Shown here: positions 62,013 through 64,000 of the stretch, in pieces
Position numbering within the stretch: position 1 is the stretch's first letter
How the letters are laid out: each line of letters begins with the position of its first letter
Source of the DNA: Nocardia bhagyanarayanae
GTDB taxonomy: Bacteria > Actinomycetota > Actinomycetes > Mycobacteriales > Mycobacteriaceae
Assembly (NCBI RefSeq): GCF_006716565.1
Contig: NZ_VFPG01000001.1
Location: forward strand, 3,038,001 to 3,102,000
DNA: 64,000 nucleotides
Reading direction: 5' to 3'
Position numbers and translations under genes: made by a program
Notes under the pieces: model-generated
What the model was told of the DNA's origin: nothing
What the model saw: the letters and a program-made list of their open reading frames with translations, nothing else
Databases searched by the model: none

Positions 62013-62702
62013 GTGATCACCATGCGGAACGTCACCAAGTCGTACAAGACGTCGACGCGACCCGCGCTGGACAACATCACGGTCGATGTGAGCAAGGGCG
62101 AGTTCGTCTTCATCATCGGACCGTCCGGTTCAGGCAAGTCGACCTTCATGCGCCTGCTCCTCAAGGAGGAATCGCCGAGCGCGGGGGAGATCCGCGTCGC
62201 GGACTTCCGAGTCGATCGGCTGCCCGGACGCAAAGTGCCGAAGCTGCGCCAGCGCATCGGCTGCGTGTTCCAGGACTTCCGGCTGTTGCAGCAGAAGACG
62301 GTCCAGGAGAACGTCGCGTTCGCCCTGGAGGTGATCGGCAAGCGCCGCCAGATCATCGACCGCACGGTGCCCGAGGTGCTCGACATGGTCGGTCTCGGCG
62401 GCAAGGGCGACCGGCTGCCCAGTGAGCTGTCCGGCGGTGAGCAGCAGCGGGTCGCCATCGCGCGCGCGTTCGTGAACCGGCCGCTTGTGCTGCTCGCCGA
62501 CGAGCCGACCGGCAATCTGGACCCCGACACCAGCGGCGACATCATGATGCTGCTCGAGCGCATCAACCGCACCGGGACCACGGTGGTCATGGCCACCCAC
62601 GACAACCACATCGTCGACTCGATGCGCAGGCGGGTGGTCGAGCTCGACCGCGGCCGCTTGGTGCGCGACGACGCGATCGGCGTGTACGGAGTGGATCGAT
62701 AA
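62013..62702 (+). CDS. ftsE: Cell-division ATP-binding protein FtsE
   Basis: 229 residues. ABC ATPase with Walker [11 protein letters not shown]-loop [13 protein letters not shown], signature [15 protein letters not shown], Walker [12 protein letters not shown] and H-loop [11 protein letters not shown]. The wording matches mycobacterial FtsE almost throughout. With FtsX it forms the divisome complex that activates a peptidoglycan hydrolase. GTG 62013 is 8 bases after TACACT; probably leaderless. Its TAA overlaps the ftsX ATG by one base. Confidence 0.97.
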   Translation: MITMRNVTKSYKTSTRPALDNITVDVSKGEFVFIIGPSGSGKSTFMRLLLKEESPSAGEIRVADFRVDRLPGRKVPKLRQRIGCVFQDFRLLQQKTVQENVAFALEVIGKRRQIIDRTVPEVLDMVGLGGKGDRLPSELSGGEQQRVAIARAFVNRPLVLLADEPTGNLDPDTSGDIMMLLERINRTGTTVVMATHDNHIVDSMRRRVVELDRGRLVRDDAIGVYGVDR

Positions 62703-63604
62703 TGCGCGCGAGTTTCCTGTTCAGCGAGGTCGTCACCGGTCTGCGCCGGAATGTGACGATGACCGTCGCGATGATCCTGACCACCGCGGTGTCGCTGGCC
62801 ATGCTCGGCGGCGGTCTGCTCTCGGTGCGGATGGCCGACAAGACCGAGCAGTACTTCACCGGCCGCCTCGAGGTGCGCTTCTACCTCGACGAGAACATCT
62901 CCGCGAACGACCCGGACTGCGCCACCGATCCGTGCCGCTCGCTGCTGACCGACATGAAGAACACCTCGGGCGTGGTCAGCGTGCAGTACCTCAATCGCGC
63001 GGCCGCGCTGGAGGAGGCGAAGAAACTCTTCGCCGATCAGCCGGAGATGGTGCAGTACATCTCGGAGACGCCGCTGCCCGCCTCGATGCGGGTCAAGATG
63101 ACCGACGGCGACCAGTACGAACGGATCTACGACAGCTATCACGCCCGCGAAGGTGTGCGCACCGTCGCCAACGACCGCGAGTTCGTGGACCGGCTGCTGC
63201 GGCTGTTCGACGGCCTGCGCAACGCGGCCTTCGGCCTCGCAGTGGTGATGGCGCTCGCCGCGCTGCTGCTGATCGCGAACATGATGCAGATCGCGGCGTT
63301 CACCAGGCGCACCGAGGTCGGGATCATGCGGTTGGTCGGCGCGACGCGCTGGTACACCCAGTTGCCGTTCCTGCTCGAGGCAGTGGTCGCGGCCGTCGCG
63401 GGCTCGGTGCTGGCGATCGTCGGGCTGCTCATCGCCCGGCCGCTGGTCATCGATCGGGCGCTCGGGCCGCTGTTCGACAGCAATGTGTTCCCGCGGATCA
63501 CCGGGGACGACATCGCCACGGTTGCGCTGACGATTCTGCCCGTCGGCATCCTGGTCGCGGCCGTGGCGGCCTATGCCACGCTGCGGTACTACGTGCGCGA
63601 ATAA
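62702..63604 (+). CDS. ftsX: Cell-division protein FtsX
   Basis: 300 residues with four membrane helices: [20 protein letters not shown] near the N-terminus and three after residue 175. A large external domain (about 45-170) contains [13 protein letters not shown] with two Cys and [18 protein letters not shown] text. The cytoplasmic loop [24 protein letters not shown] is the FtsE-coupling segment of the family. It is translationally coupled to ftsE. In mycobacteria the external domain activates RipC. Confidence 0.97.
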   Translation: MRASFLFSEVVTGLRRNVTMTVAMILTTAVSLAMLGGGLLSVRMADKTEQYFTGRLEVRFYLDENISANDPDCATDPCRSLLTDMKNTSGVVSVQYLNRAAALEEAKKLFADQPEMVQYISETPLPASMRVKMTDGDQYERIYDSYHAREGVRTVANDREFVDRLLRLFDGLRNAAFGLAVVMALAALLLIANMMQIAAFTRRTEVGIMRLVGATRWYTQLPFLLEAVVAAVAGSVLAIVGLLIARPLVIDRALGPLFDSNVFPRITGDDIATVALTILPVGILVAAVAAYATLRYYVRE

Positions 63605-63755
63605 GACGAGGTCCGGCGGGCGGGCGGTGTGCGCGAGCGGGCCGCCGCGCCCCGGCGAATTCGGTTCATCCCCATGTGGAGAACTCGGCGCTCACGGCGG
63701 GATTCACCGTGCAGCGGCGGCGCGATGGTCGGGGGTCGCTCGTAGGATGGGCGGC

Positions 63756-64000
63756 GTGAATCCACCCGAAGCCCTCCCCGTCGACGTGACCGGTCCCGGC
63801 GCTCCCGCGAGCGCCGAAAGCGCTGCGGTGCAAGAGGTTCTACGGTCACGGGAGGTGCTGAGCCGGGTCTTCGGGTACGACAGTTTCCGCGGCGACCAAG
63901 CCGAGATCGTCGAGCACGTGATCGCGGGCGGGGACGCGTTGGTGCTGATGCCGACCGGTGGCGGCAAGTCGCTGTGCTACCAGGTGCCCGCGTTGGTGCG
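63756..64000 (+). CDS. recQ: RecQ-family DNA helicase, N-terminal part, cut by window edge
   Basis: The first 81 codons from GTG 63756 are in the window. After a Pro/Ala-rich start, the text [47 protein letters not shown] contains RecQ motif 0 (FRGDQ) and the Walker [15 protein letters not shown] lies 7 bases upstream of the GTG; probably leaderless. In mycobacteria smpB follows ftsX; here recQ does. Confidence 0.92.
   Translation, partial: MNPPEALPVDVTGPGAPASAESAAVQEVLRSREVLSRVFGYDSFRGDQAEIVEHVIAGGDALVLMPTGGGKSLCYQVPALV

Noticed and set aside
63605-63755. smpB after ftsX
   Set aside because: The 151-bp gap is too short for smpB (about 160 codons) and the next frame is clearly RecQ.

Overview
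The window is chromosomal DNA from a high-GC mycolic-acid actinomycete, most likely a Nocardia. The evidence is the strong GC third-position bias, many GTG/TTG and leaderless starts, secreted Rpf, many FadD/FadE-type lipid genes, a DesA-like acyl-ACP desaturase, and prfB-mscS-ftsE-ftsX in the order known from mycobacteria. There is no rRNA, CRISPR, insertion sequence or prophage; the only RNA gene is an initiator tRNA. Function names come from motif recognition only; no database search was possible.

Layout. 0-3 kb: start of an rpf gene (edge-truncated) with a long structured leader and two CRP-like boxes, initiator tRNA-Met, a secreted DUF8020-type protein, an LppU-like protein and a PEBP protein. 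3.8-11.7 kb: a lipid/polyketide cluster made of fatty acyl-AMP ligase, free acyl carrier protein and a 1461-residue KS-AT-ACP-alpha-oxoamine synthase megasynthase, convergent with a secretory-lipase-family gene. This looks like a complete route to a long-chain aminoketone and is the most interesting system here. 11.9-16.8 kb: DUF2231 membrane protein; a divergent NTF2-like/steroid 5-alpha-reductase pair around a perfect KstR-type operator; a second DUF8020 gene behind a perfect Zur/Fur-type palindrome; an ACT-domain membrane protein; a SnoaL protein. 17-21.4 kb: ctaD, a P450 lacking its usual N-terminus, and a DoxX protein with 22 tandem 11-residue repeats.

21.5-28.7 kb: alpha/beta hydrolase, then a flavin monooxygenase / serine hydrolase / zinc alcohol dehydrogenase / acyl-CoA ligase operon resembling the mycobacterial mymA operon, divergent from a TetR gene. 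28.9-34.9 kb: a DUF6319-like protein; a tightly coupled operon of pyruvoyl arginine decarboxylase-like protein, acyltransferase-like protein and GGDEF cyclase; galK; a TetR/tautomerase pair with twin operators. 35.2-43.3 kb: sodium:solute symporter plus small partner, SRPBCC protein with a PRPGG repeat tail, DUF4383, third DUF8020 copy, PepSY membrane protein, a membrane protein, and a two-domain TerD protein. 43.5-52 kb: two acyl-CoA ligases, acyl-ACP desaturase, a secreted protein, and a fadE24-fadE23-like acyl-CoA dehydrogenase pair behind twin palindromes. 52-59.5 kb: small secreted protein, GT39-type glycosyltransferase, hydrolase/MerR pair, secreted beta-propeller, GNAT, hisN, FMN reductase and its divergent XRE regulator. 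59.6-64 kb: prfB, mscS-like channel, small membrane protein, ftsE, ftsX and the start of recQ.

Common themes are fatty-acid activation (four adenylate-forming ligases), lipid oxidation and reduction, and many compact palindromic operators in divergent intergenic regions. A dispersed intergenic repeat of about 65 bp occurs at least five times.
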